64,000 nt of DNA, taken from contig JBOEHJ010000001.1 in NCBI GenBank assembly GCA_050633905.1, positions 25,314 through 89,313 on the forward strand, given 5' to 3'. Source of the stretch: JANQPX01 sp050633905. GTDB lineage: Bacteria > Pseudomonadota > Alphaproteobacteria > Geminicoccales > Geminicoccaceae. A program made the translations under genes and the position numbers. Below the pieces are notes generated by a model. That model saw only the letters and a program-made list of their open reading frames with translations, made no database searches and was not told the DNA's origin. Shown piece after piece: positions 52,241 to 60,475 of this stretch (the first letter of the stretch is position 1; each line of letters starts with the position of its first letter).

Positions 52241-53095
52241 GTGGTGACAGGAGAGTTGATACCGTTCGCGCGTCCTACAACACTGGAACAGGCCTTTCAT
52301 CTGCTATCTAGCCAGCCCTGGTCCGTGCTGGCTGGTAGCACGGATGTTTTTCCCGCCCATGTCGACAGACCGATCGAACAGCCTGTGCTGGACATCTCCG
52401 CCTTGTCGAGCCTGAAACGTATCACGTTGGAAGACCAGTTTTGGCGTCTCGGAGCTCTCGTCACCTGGAGCGATGTCGTAAACGCCGATTTGCCGCCAGC
52501 TTTCGATGGTTTGAAGCTGGCGGCCCGCGAGATCGGCTCGGTGCAAATTCAAAATGCCGGAACGATCGGGGGCAATGTTTGCAACGCTTCGCCGGCCGCC
52601 GATAGTGTGCCGCCTCTGCTGACGCTTGATGCCAAGGTTGAACTCAGCTCATCGACCGGCCAGCGCCTTTTGCCGCTTTCGGATTTCATCACCGGCTACC
52701 GGGCGACGGCAAGGCGTGATGATGAGCTTGTGACGGCGGTGATCATCCCTGAGGCGAGTACAACTGGCGTCGGCATTTTCAAAAAACTTGGGGCGCGAAA
52801 ATATCTGGTGATTTCCATCGTGATGGCCGCCGTCCGCCTCCATGTTCTCGAAGACAAGGTGACCGAGGTGCGTATCGCACTCGGCGCTTGTTCGCCCGTC
52901 GCGACCCGGCTTTTCGACCTGGAGCGGGCACTAATCGGCCAACGCCCCGCCACCCTGTCAGGGATCGTTGGCGGGCATCATCTGGCGTCGCTTTCGCCTA
53001 TCGACGATATCCGTGCCACAGCTGGTTACCGGCGTGATGCTGCCCTCGAACTCGTTCGACGCATGGTCAGCGCAGCGGCGGGAGCAGAGGGTTGA
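52241..53095 (+). CDS. FAD-binding subunit of a molybdenum hydroxylase
   Basis: 284-residue medium subunit (CoxM/NdhF-type) that passes electrons from the Fe-S clusters to an acceptor through FAD. The FAD motifs of the PCMH-type domain are clear: SVLAGSTDVFPAH (about 30-42) and AGTIGGNVCNASPAADSVPP (about 106-125). The C-terminal CO-dehydrogenase-flavoprotein domain starts near FKKLGARKYLVISIVMAAVR. The start is GTG at 52241 or a nearby TTG; it is uncertain by a few codons. First gene of the operon; its stop overlaps the next start. Confidence 0.85.
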   Translation: MVTGELIPFARPTTLEQAFHLLSSQPWSVLAGSTDVFPAHVDRPIEQPVLDISALSSLKRITLEDQFWRLGALVTWSDVVNADLPPAFDGLKLAAREIGSVQIQNAGTIGGNVCNASPAADSVPPLLTLDAKVELSSSTGQRLLPLSDFITGYRATARRDDELVTAVIIPEASTTGVGIFKKLGARKYLVISIVMAAVRLHVLEDKVTEVRIALGACSPVATRLFDLERALIGQRPATLSGIVGGHHLASLSPIDDIRATAGYRRDAALELVRRMVSAAAGAEG

Positions 53096-55878
53096 CGGGC
53101 GGTCACATCATCAAGACGGCCTTTGACCTTAACGGTAAGACTGTCAAGATCGAGGCGCCACCGACCGAGCGTTTGACCCTAGCTTTGCGCGAACGCCTCG
53201 GGCTAACCGGTACAAAGGTCGGCTGCGACGCTGGTGATTGCGGTGCCTGCACCGTGCTGCTTGATGGCGAGATGATCTGTGCTTGCATGGTCCCTATGTC
53301 GCAAGTCGAAGGTCGAAGGGTTATCACCATCGAGGCCCTTTGCAAGGATCCTCTCGGGCGTCGCCTGCAGCAATCTTTTCTTAATCACGGTGCAGCTCAA
53401 TGTGGGATTTGCACACCTGGTATGCTGATGAGCGCCCTCGCGCTGTTGGCGAAGAATGAACGTCCCAGTTCGAGTGACGTTCGGGATGCGCTTGGCGGCG
53501 TACTTTGCCGCTGCACCGGCTATCAAAAAATCGTAGATGCGGTGATGGCGGCAGGTCTTGCCGAGGCACGATCTGCTAAGACCGAAACCGTCGATCGCAG
53601 TGACGCCGTCGGGTGTTCGATCCAGCGTCTCGATGGACAGGCCAAGATCAATGGGAGCGATCTCTTCGGGGCCGATGGCTTGCCGGCGGATGCACTCCTA
53701 GTCCGCGTGATCCGATCGCCGTACCATCATGCGCGTTTTACCCTCGGCGACCTTTCATCGTTTATCCAAGAAACTCCTGACCTGATCGGCGTGCTGACCG
53801 CCGAGGACGTCCCGGGCGACAATTGCCATGGTGTAATCCCTCCTTTCGCCGATCAGCCGGTTTTTGCTGAGGAGGTTGCCCGATTTAAAGGCGAGGCGGT
53901 TGCTGCCGTGGTCGGCGAGGCGGGCGCGATCAGGTCGCTGTTAGCGAGCATATTCCCGATCACATGGGAAGAACTGCCGGCAACATTGACGATGGATGAG
54001 GCAAGGAAAACCGACGCTGTCCGCCTTCATGAAGCACGTCCCGGCAATCTTCTCACAACCGGCAGGGTCGCTGCCGGTAACGTCGATGAGGGCTTCGCTG
54101 CGGCCGATACGGTGATTGAACGGGTGATCGAAACGGCCTGGGTGGAGCACGCTTATATCGAACCTGAGGCTGGTTTTGCGCGCCGTGTGGGCGATCGTCT
54201 TGAGGTCCAGGCCTGCACCCAGGCCCCCCATATGAACCGCGATGGTCTCGCCATCATCTTGGGTCTGCCGCCAGAGCAAGTACGCATCCTGCCGACCGCA
54301 ACAGGTGGTGGCTTTGGCTCCAAGCTGGATCTTTCCACGCAGCCCTATGTCGCTCTTGCTGCCTGGAAACTTGGCGATGGACGGCCAGTCGGGTTGGTTT
54401 ATAGCCGGCCCGAATCGATGCAGGCTTCGACCAAGCGTCATCCCAGCCGGATCAGCATGCGCGCCGGTGTCAAACAGAATGGCGCGATCACCGCGCTTGC
54501 TTTCGAGGGGAATTTCAACACTGGTGCTTATGCGTCTTGGGGGCCGACCGTCGCTAGTCGCGTGCCGGTTCACGCGTCTGGCCCCTATATCGTTCCCAAC
54601 TACCGGGCTGAAGCGCGCGCCTTTCATACCAACGGCCCTGTTGCTGGCGCTTTTCGCGGGTTCGGTGTGCCGCAAGCAGCGCTCGCCCAGGAAACACTCT
54701 TTGATCAGCTGGCCGATGCGATCGGCATGGATCGGCTCGCTTTCCGCCTGAGAAATGCCCTCGATCATGGCGTTCCTACGGTGACCGGTCAGGTCTTCGA
54801 AGATGGGATCGGGATCAAAGGCTGCCTCGTAGCCCTCGAACCTCACTGGCAGCGTGCGCTGTCTCGTCGTGACGATGCGAATGCAGATATAGGTGTCCGA
54901 CGACGAGGTGTCGGTTTGGCCTGTTGCTGGTATGGCTGCGGCAATACTGGGCTGCCTAATCCATCAACGATCAAACTTGGGCTGCATCGAGATGGGACCG
55001 TGGTCATCTTCCAAGGTGCCGTCGATATCGGCCAGGGGGCTTCGACGGTGATCCCGCAAATCGCGGCGGATGCGCTTGGTTTGCCGATTGACCGGTTCAG
55101 GATTTGGAGTGCTGATACCGATCAGACCCCGGATGCCGGTAAGACCTCAGCATCTCGCCAAACCTTCATTTCCGGCAATGCGGCTAAGCTCGCCGGTTCA
55201 GCTTTACGAAGAGCACTGCTCCGCTATGGCAATGCATCCGAGCAAGCCACCTTCGACCTTAGTGATGGAATGCTGACAATTCGAGATGCTGAGGTGGTGC
55301 GCAAGGTAGAGCTTGCAACGTTGCCGGTGGATGTAGAGGGTTTTGTTGCCTTGGTGCAAGAGACCTTTGATCCGATAACAACCGGGCTTGATGAACAGGG
55401 GCAGGGAGAGCCCTACGCGCTTTTCGGCTATGGGGCACATCTGGTCGAGCTCGAGGTGGATATGGCCCTGGGTACGGTTCATTTGGAACGCCTCGTGGCT
55501 GCCCATGATGTCGGCAAAGCCATCAACCCGCTCATGGTGGAGGGCCAGGTTGAGGGCGGTGTTGCCCAAGGCATCGGTATGGCGTTAATGGAGAATTACG
55601 TACCGGGCCGTACCGAGAATTTGCATGATTATCTTATCCCGACGATCGGTGATATGCCGAGGATCGAGACCATCATCATCGAAGAGCCGGCCAAAGCCGG
55701 GCCTTACGGCGCCAAGGGGCTGGGCGAGCATGTACTGATCCCAACAGCACCCGCCATCCTAAACGCGATCCGCGATGCCACCGGTGTCATGATCGATAAA
55801 ACACCGGCAACGCCTGACCGAATTCTGGCAGCGATCCAGGCAGGCGATAGCGCCACCAGCCGGGCTGGGAAAGAGTAA
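53092..55878 (+). CDS. Molybdenum hydroxylase, fused 2Fe-2S and Mo-cofactor subunit
   Basis: 928-residue fusion of small and large subunits of a xanthine dehydrogenase-family enzyme that hydroxylates N-heterocycles or aldehydes with water-derived oxygen. Residues 1-160 hold two 2Fe-2S clusters: CDAGDCGACTVLLDG with CAC, then QCGICTPGM and CRCTGYQ. From about 180 the Mo domain follows, with ATGGGFGSKLDLST, GAFRGFGVPQAALAQE, GAVDIGQGASTVIPQIAADA and GAKGLGEHVLIP, whose Glu is the conserved active-site base. The TTG start overlaps the FAD-subunit stop. FAD and fused subunits in this order give a complete two-polypeptide enzyme. Confidence 0.9.
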   Translation: MTGGHIIKTAFDLNGKTVKIEAPPTERLTLALRERLGLTGTKVGCDAGDCGACTVLLDGEMICACMVPMSQVEGRRVITIEALCKDPLGRRLQQSFLNHGAAQCGICTPGMLMSALALLAKNERPSSSDVRDALGGVLCRCTGYQKIVDAVMAAGLAEARSAKTETVDRSDAVGCSIQRLDGQAKINGSDLFGADGLPADALLVRVIRSPYHHARFTLGDLSSFIQETPDLIGVLTAEDVPGDNCHGVIPPFADQPVFAEEVARFKGEAVAAVVGEAGAIRSLLASIFPITWEELPATLTMDEARKTDAVRLHEARPGNLLTTGRVAAGNVDEGFAAADTVIERVIETAWVEHAYIEPEAGFARRVGDRLEVQACTQAPHMNRDGLAIILGLPPEQVRILPTATGGGFGSKLDLSTQPYVALAAWKLGDGRPVGLVYSRPESMQASTKRHPSRISMRAGVKQNGAITALAFEGNFNTGAYASWGPTVASRVPVHASGPYIVPNYRAEARAFHTNGPVAGAFRGFGVPQAALAQETLFDQLADAIGMDRLAFRLRNALDHGVPTVTGQVFEDGIGIKGCLVALEPHWQRALSRRDDANADIGVRRRGVGLACCWYGCGNTGLPNPSTIKLGLHRDGTVVIFQGAVDIGQGASTVIPQIAADALGLPIDRFRIWSADTDQTPDAGKTSASRQTFISGNAAKLAGSALRRALLRYGNASEQATFDLSDGMLTIRDAEVVRKVELATLPVDVEGFVALVQETFDPITTGLDEQGQGEPYALFGYGAHLVELEVDMALGTVHLERLVAAHDVGKAINPLMVEGQVEGGVAQGIGMALMENYVPGRTENLHDYLIPTIGDMPRIETIIIEEPAKAGPYGAKGLGEHVLIPTAPAILNAIRDATGVMIDKTPATPDRILAAIQAGDSATSRAGKE

Positions 55879-57404
55879 TGAACGAGAAGCCAAACTCAGA
55901 CCAAGTCACCGCGCCGGATCGCATCCGGTGTGATGCTTGTCCGGTGATGTGTTACATCAAGCCAGGCAAGGTGGGGGCTTGCGATCGTTATGCCAATCAT
56001 GATGGTGAACTTGTGCGCCTTGACCCGCTGACCTTGCTTGCGCGCACCGAGGAGCAGGGCGGCAAGCTTGTGCCCTTCGCGCAGCAAGGCGAGGATTGGG
56101 ACGGCGAGCTGGTCACGCCTGAAAACGCATTCGTCACGGCCATTGGGGCAGGGACCACCTATCCTGATTACAAGCCGGCTCCCTTCATCGTTGCGCAGAA
56201 GCTTGATGGCGTTGACATGGTGACGATTGTGACAGAGGGTATTTTTTCCTACTGCGGTGCCAAGATCAAGATCGACACGGATCGCCATCTCGGGCCGGAG
56301 CGAAATCTGGTCAGGGTCGACGGTGAGCCGATCGGTCATGTGACCACGGCTGAATATGGCTCCCAGATGATGTCGCTAGGCGGCGTTCATCACCTCACCG
56401 GCGGCGGCAAGAAGGAAGGGCGCGTGACCTGTCAGGCCTTGCTCGATCTCTGCAATGGTAAGCCGGTGGATATGCAGGTCGACGAGGGTGCCCAGATTAG
56501 AGTTCAAGCTGGGCAGCCACCGGTGGTCAATGATACGGCCGAAGAGCGCATGCGGGTAGGTTGCGGCTCAGCGACGATCGGTATGTTCGCCAAGCAGTGG
56601 GTGGATCATGTGGATGAGGTGGTGGTGGTCGATGACCATATCACCGGCGTTCTATCGGAGCATCAGGCTGGTAAGGTCCTGGACGTCAAGGACACGGGGA
56701 TCAAGATAAAGGGGCGTAAATCGACCCCTGGGCGGTATTTTCAAGTCGCAGAGCCGGGAAGCGGCTGGGGGGGAACGGATATCGACGATCCGCTCTCGAT
56801 CATCGAAGGTTTCAACCCGAAAATCGCCTGGCCAGGCTTGACCATGCTCATGGTCTCTACCACCGGCGAACAGCATGGATTTTTCGAACTTGATGACGAG
56901 CTTCGGCCTGTAAAGAAAGAGCTGCCACCAACGCTGACGCCGTCGGTCGAGCGGATTGCGGAGAATTGCGAACCGGCACTTTGCACCGTGTTGTTCATGG
57001 GTGGGGCAGGGGGGTCGCTTCGGGCGGGGGTTACCGATAATCCCGTGCGGCTCACGCGCTCGGTCAAGGAGATGCTGACCTATGTCACGGCGGGAGGTGC
57101 GCCGGTCTACATCTGGCCGGGCGGTGGCATCACGCTGATGGTCGACGTGACACGAATGCCGGAAGGCTCCTTCGGCTATGTGCCGACTCCAGCCTTGGTC
57201 GCCCCCATTGAATTCACCATGCGGCTGGAGGACTACCGGGCTCAAGGTGGGCATATGGATCACGTGGTCGATATCGAAAGCATCATCGAACGCGGGAGCG
57301 AGCATCGTGTTGCTGCAACGCCTAGCAATCCTTGGCCAGTCGCGAAAAGGCATTTCAGCTGGGCGGGCGCAGCGCGTCGAGATCGGGACGAGGTGGAGGG
57401 ATGA
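55878..57404 (+). CDS. 6-hydroxynicotinate reductase-like protein
   Basis: 508-residue protein matching the family annotated after the Eubacterium barkeri nicotinate-fermentation enzyme. It has an N-terminal Cys-rich motif (CDACPVMCYIKPGKVGACDR, residues about 14-33) for an Fe-S cluster, then FSYCGAKIKIDTDRHLGPER, HVTTAEYGSQMMSLGGVHHL and a conserved C-terminal SFGYVPTPALVAPIEFTMR. It overlaps the Mo-hydroxylase stop (TAATG). If the Mo enzyme hydroxylates a pyridine-type ring, this reductase would remove its aromaticity, as in nicotinate fermentation. Activity here is inference. Confidence 0.65.
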   Translation: MNEKPNSDQVTAPDRIRCDACPVMCYIKPGKVGACDRYANHDGELVRLDPLTLLARTEEQGGKLVPFAQQGEDWDGELVTPENAFVTAIGAGTTYPDYKPAPFIVAQKLDGVDMVTIVTEGIFSYCGAKIKIDTDRHLGPERNLVRVDGEPIGHVTTAEYGSQMMSLGGVHHLTGGGKKEGRVTCQALLDLCNGKPVDMQVDEGAQIRVQAGQPPVVNDTAEERMRVGCGSATIGMFAKQWVDHVDEVVVVDDHITGVLSEHQAGKVLDVKDTGIKIKGRKSTPGRYFQVAEPGSGWGGTDIDDPLSIIEGFNPKIAWPGLTMLMVSTTGEQHGFFELDDELRPVKKELPPTLTPSVERIAENCEPALCTVLFMGGAGGSLRAGVTDNPVRLTRSVKEMLTYVTAGGAPVYIWPGGGITLMVDVTRMPEGSFGYVPTPALVAPIEFTMRLEDYRAQGGHMDHVVDIESIIERGSEHRVAATPSNPWPVAKRHFSWAGAARRDRDEVEG

Positions 57405-58330
57405 GCGGACCCTCGATGGCTTGGCTCAGCGACGGCAAGCGGCTGCATCTGCAGCACGGGCCGATCGATTTGATCATCAAGGTTGACGGGCAACAGGACG
57501 AGGTGGAACGCGCCTATCGCGCGGCATGTCGGCGATTTGCAACCATGTTGGCTAATCTCGTCGATGAGTTACCCAGTCTTCGCAGCGAATGCCCACCATC
57601 AGGCCTTAGCCTAAAAGGGTTGGTCGCAAAGCGGATGGAGGCGGCGGTTCGACCGCTTTGGTCGTATCGGGTCACGCCGATGGCCGCAGTCGCCGGTGCT
57701 GTTGCAGATGAAGTGCTTTCGGCGCTGACGACGAGTCGAACGCTTGATCGCGCGTATGTCAACAATGGCGGCGATATCGCTCTGATGCTCGGTCCCAAAA
57801 GCTGCTTCGACATTGCTATGATCGCGCGGCCGGATCAGCCCAAGGTCTTGGGCAGCATTAGCCTTGAGGCCGATGACGGTGTCGGTGGCTTGGCAACCAG
57901 CGGGCGTCATGGTCGAAGCCATTCCTTGGGGATTGCTGATTCGGTGACCGTCTTAGCCAGGGATGCCGCGGCCGCTGATGCGGCCTCGACGTTGATCGCG
58001 AACGCTGTCGACCTACCCGAGCATCCCGCCATCGAGCGCGTTGAAGCCCGGGATCTAAACCCGGACTCAGATCTGCATGATCGGTTGGTGACGATCGGTG
58101 TCGGAAGTCTTGATGCGCAGGAGACAGCTGCTGCTTTGGATCGGGGCGTTGATCTCGCCGAGTCGCTGGTCAAAAAAGGCTTGATCAAGGCGGCGGCATT
58201 GTCTCTTGGCGATCAACAGCGCCTGGTTGGTCGACTGCCAGCACGGCGTGTTTCGCAAACGGACGCATTCATCGCGAACCATCACGAAAACGATTTAACC
58301 CCAAAGGAGGTGTGTCTTGCCAGAGGTTAA
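57401..58330 (+). CDS. UPF0280 family protein
   Basis: 309 residues from ATG 57401, which overlaps the preceding stop (ATGA) and follows GGAGGG. UPF0280 proteins are ApbE-fold relatives (ApbE transfers FMN to proteins) of unknown function. Family features are LSDGKRLHLQHGPIDLIIKV at the N terminus, VTPMAAVAGAVADEVLSALT, AYVNNGGDIALML, and GVGGLATSGRHGRSHSLGIA in the centre. Its constant place next to the reductase suggests it matures or flavinylates a component of the pathway. Confidence 0.75.
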   Translation: MSGPSMAWLSDGKRLHLQHGPIDLIIKVDGQQDEVERAYRAACRRFATMLANLVDELPSLRSECPPSGLSLKGLVAKRMEAAVRPLWSYRVTPMAAVAGAVADEVLSALTTSRTLDRAYVNNGGDIALMLGPKSCFDIAMIARPDQPKVLGSISLEADDGVGGLATSGRHGRSHSLGIADSVTVLARDAAAADAASTLIANAVDLPEHPAIERVEARDLNPDSDLHDRLVTIGVGSLDAQETAAALDRGVDLAESLVKKGLIKAAALSLGDQQRLVGRLPARRVSQTDAFIANHHENDLTPKEVCLARG

Positions 58331-58901
58331 GGTCCGAAAAATTCAAGTCACGGTCGAGGATATCTTTCATGATGGTGGCCCGTTGGTCGACACGCGTCAT
58401 CAAAAGGCAGCAGCCCTCGCTATCGTCGAGAACCCATTTGCCGGCCGCTATGAGCCTGATATCACGCCGTTCATGGAGAACCTGAAACCGCTTGGCCTCG
58501 AGCTTAGCGAACGTCTGATCGCGGTTCTCGGCGGCGATCCCGATATCATCGATGGCTACGGCAAGGGCGGCATCGTCGGCAGCAATGGTGAGTTAGAACA
58601 TGTCGCTCTTTGGCATGTACCGGGTGGTTATGCGATGCGTGAGCGCCTTGGTGATGAAAAGGCCATCGTCCCTTCAGCTAAGAAGATGGGTGGTCCTGGG
58701 ACAAGGCTCGATGTGCCGATTACCCATACCAAGGCATCCTATGTCCGAAGCCATTTCGATGCGATGGAAGTTGGACTGCCCGACGGGCCGCGCCCTGATG
58801 AGCTTCTCTACGTGATCGTCATGACGATCGGTGGCCGTGTCCATCAGCGCGTCGGCGGCTTGAAAGCATCCGAGATCAAGGGCGAAGACGGCTTACGCTA
58901 G
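58317..58901 (+). CDS. DUF1185 ('amino acid synthesis') family protein
   Basis: 194 residues. The TTG start at 58317 is supported by a perfect AAGGAGG 6 nt upstream and overlaps the previous gene by 14 bp. Family hallmarks are VRKIQVTVEDIFHDGGPLVD, NPFAGRYEPDITPFMENLKP, GKGGIVGSNGELEHVALWHV and HTKASYVRSHFDAMEVGLPD. The database name 'amino acid synthesis' has no firm basis; structures of relatives suggest a small-molecule enzyme. It belongs to the reductase/UPF0280 cluster and carries a dispersed hairpin element at its 3' end. Confidence 0.75.
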   Translation: MPEVKVRKIQVTVEDIFHDGGPLVDTRHQKAAALAIVENPFAGRYEPDITPFMENLKPLGLELSERLIAVLGGDPDIIDGYGKGGIVGSNGELEHVALWHVPGGYAMRERLGDEKAIVPSAKKMGGPGTRLDVPITHTKASYVRSHFDAMEVGLPDGPRPDELLYVIVMTIGGRVHQRVGGLKASEIKGEDGLR

Positions 58902-58907
58902 GGGTGG

Positions 58908-58970
58908 GTGGTGTGACCACCTCATTGGGTTTCTTTTACTGCCTTCGAAGACGGGGCCTGGAAGTCCAAG
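58908..58970 (+). repeat. Dispersed 3'-UTR double-hairpin element, copy G
   Basis: Core GTGGT-GTG-ACCAC (58908-58920) lies 6 bp behind the DUF1185 stop, followed by CTCATTGGG and ending at GTCCAAGG (about 58964-58971), which can pair TTGG with CCAA. Same orientation rule as copy E. Confidence 0.6.
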
Positions 58971-59121
58971 GATAAGCCTGCCTTCCGTCGGATTCTTTTT
59001 GGTACGAAAAATCACCAGCAGTGTGACGATGCCATTTGTTTCAATGGGAAGCTTGCGATCAGCCTGAAAATGATGGTGTCACGTCGCTTGCCGCGCGACG
59101 TCAAGGATGAAGTCATACCAC

Positions 59122-59445
59122 TCAGGCCATCGGGTCCAGTTTGGCGAAGGGCAGAGCCTCCCAGCGTTTGCCGGCGGCGACGATGCAGCTCTTGCCCTTA
59201 GGCGTGGTGCTGACCACGGTCCAGGTGTTCTTTTTGTCGGAGGCGTAGATCTGCAGGAGATTGCCATTGGACTGCAGACCCATGGCGACCGGGGCTTCCT
59301 TGTACTTCGAGGAGAGCTGCTTTGCGATCTCGCCAGCATCATGGCAGGGCATGCGCACGCCATCGGCCGTTTGTGCGGTTACCGACGAGGTGGCGATGCC
59401 GCAAGCGAAAACGAGGCTGCTGAGAACGATGGCCGAGCGGCGCAT
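59122..59445 (-). CDS. Small secreted protein of unknown function
   Basis: 107 residues with a typical signal peptide (SAIVLSSLVFACGIATSSVTA, cleaved before QTAD). The mature part of about 83 residues has two Cys about 50 residues apart (MPCHDA, KSCIVAAG) that could form a disulphide, and a repeated strand pattern LLQIYASDKKNTWTVVSTTP. Probably periplasmic. I do not recognise a named family; similar short exported proteins are frequent in alphaproteobacteria. Confidence 0.65.
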   Translation of the reverse strand: MRRSAIVLSSLVFACGIATSSVTAQTADGVRMPCHDAGEIAKQLSSKYKEAPVAMGLQSNGNLLQIYASDKKNTWTVVSTTPKGKSCIVAAGKRWEALPFAKLDPMA

Positions 59446-59607
59446 GGAAAGTCTCCTTTTGGCAAGCGACCAAGAGGTTCGCTTAGATCCGAAAACCCAT
59501 TAAGCCATCTACTGGTTACGATTGGGTTAACGGTGGACGCTTTATCGCCTCGACGGGCTGCGCGGAGCTGGTGGTCGGTTCGACGTGAAAAACTCACATC
59601 GATCCCG
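59446..59607. other. Divergent region before xdhC, first part
   Basis: Together with 59608-59779 this is a 334-bp gap between the small secreted gene (leftward) and the xdhC gene (rightward). This part holds no gene I can support and probably carries the promoter of the secreted protein. Confidence 0.35.
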
Positions 59608-59684
59608 ACAAGAATCCGCATACCCATGGAATTCTGGGCTAGTTCTTCGGAGGCCGCCTGAACCAAATGATGTGGTCATACCAC
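59608..59684 (-). repeat. Dispersed double-hairpin element, copy H
   Basis: Core GTGGT-CAT-ACCAC (59672-59684), perfect 5-bp stem; AACCAAATGAT precedes it as in copy F, and a head-like CCGCATACCCATGG is at about 59617-59630. Unlike other copies it is not behind a stop codon: it is about 95 bp upstream of the xdhC start. Either a gene has been lost here or the element is not limited to 3' ends. Confidence 0.55.
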
Positions 59685-59779
59685 TGGATCGCTGGCCTAT
59701 GTTCATTCGGGTGATGCCGTCCTATCTTTAATGCCTGGTCGGCATCGACCGTTGGGATTGACGACAGAAGGTTGCTTTC

Positions 59780-60475
59780 GTGAAACGGGACATAGTGGAC
59801 AGCCTTCTCCAGGCGCGTCGCGACAAGAAGCCGGTTGCACTTCTTCGCTGGCTTGAAAATGGGCGACAACAGCTGGTCGTGCCAGGTGAAGGCGATGACG
59901 GCTTACAGGCGGCTGCACAATCAGTGGTGTTGGAGGCGCTCAGGCGCGATCGTGGTTTGACGGTAGAGACGGATGAGGGGCCGTTGTTCGTGCAGCCGTT
60001 TAACCCGGCCCTTCGCCTGATCGTGGTTGGTGCTGTCCATATTGCTCAGGCCTTTGTGCCGATGGCCTCTTTGAGTGGCTATGATGTGACCGTGGTGGAT
60101 CCAAGGCGGGCCTTTGCCAACGATCAGCGTTTTCCGGGCGTTGCGGTCAGCCAGGAATGGCCGGACGATGCGTTGAATGAGCTCTCCCCCGATGCTCGAA
60201 CCGCGATCGTCACTTTGACCCATGACCCGAAGCTCGACGATCCCGCCCTCGATGTCGCCCTTCGTTCCGAAGCTTTCTACATTGCCTCGTTAGGCAGTCG
60301 GCGAACTCATGCGGCAAGGCTGAAGCGGTTGAGCGATCTTGGCCATGGCGAGGAGAATTTGAAGCGTATCCATGGTCCGGCGGGCCTCGATCTCGGCGCC
60401 GTCAGCCCGGCTGAAATCGCGGTTTCCATCCTGGCACAGATGACCGAAGTCTTGCGCAAGACGGTGGCTACATGA
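59780..60475 (+). CDS. XdhC-family molybdenum cofactor insertion protein
   Basis: 231-residue protein of the XdhC/CoxI family, which binds and sulfurates Mo cofactor and delivers it to xanthine dehydrogenase-type enzymes. N-terminal part KPVALLRWLENGRQQLVVPG, Rossmann-like C domain with RLIVVGAVHIAQAFVPMASL, FYIASLGSRRTHAARLKRL and HGPAGLDLGAVSPAEIAVSI. GTG start with AGAAGG 8 nt upstream. It overlaps the next gene (ATGA) and serves the Mo hydroxylase at 53092. Confidence 0.88.
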   Translation: MKRDIVDSLLQARRDKKPVALLRWLENGRQQLVVPGEGDDGLQAAAQSVVLEALRRDRGLTVETDEGPLFVQPFNPALRLIVVGAVHIAQAFVPMASLSGYDVTVVDPRRAFANDQRFPGVAVSQEWPDDALNELSPDARTAIVTLTHDPKLDDPALDVALRSEAFYIASLGSRRTHAARLKRLSDLGHGEENLKRIHGPAGLDLGAVSPAEIAVSILAQMTEVLRKTVAT

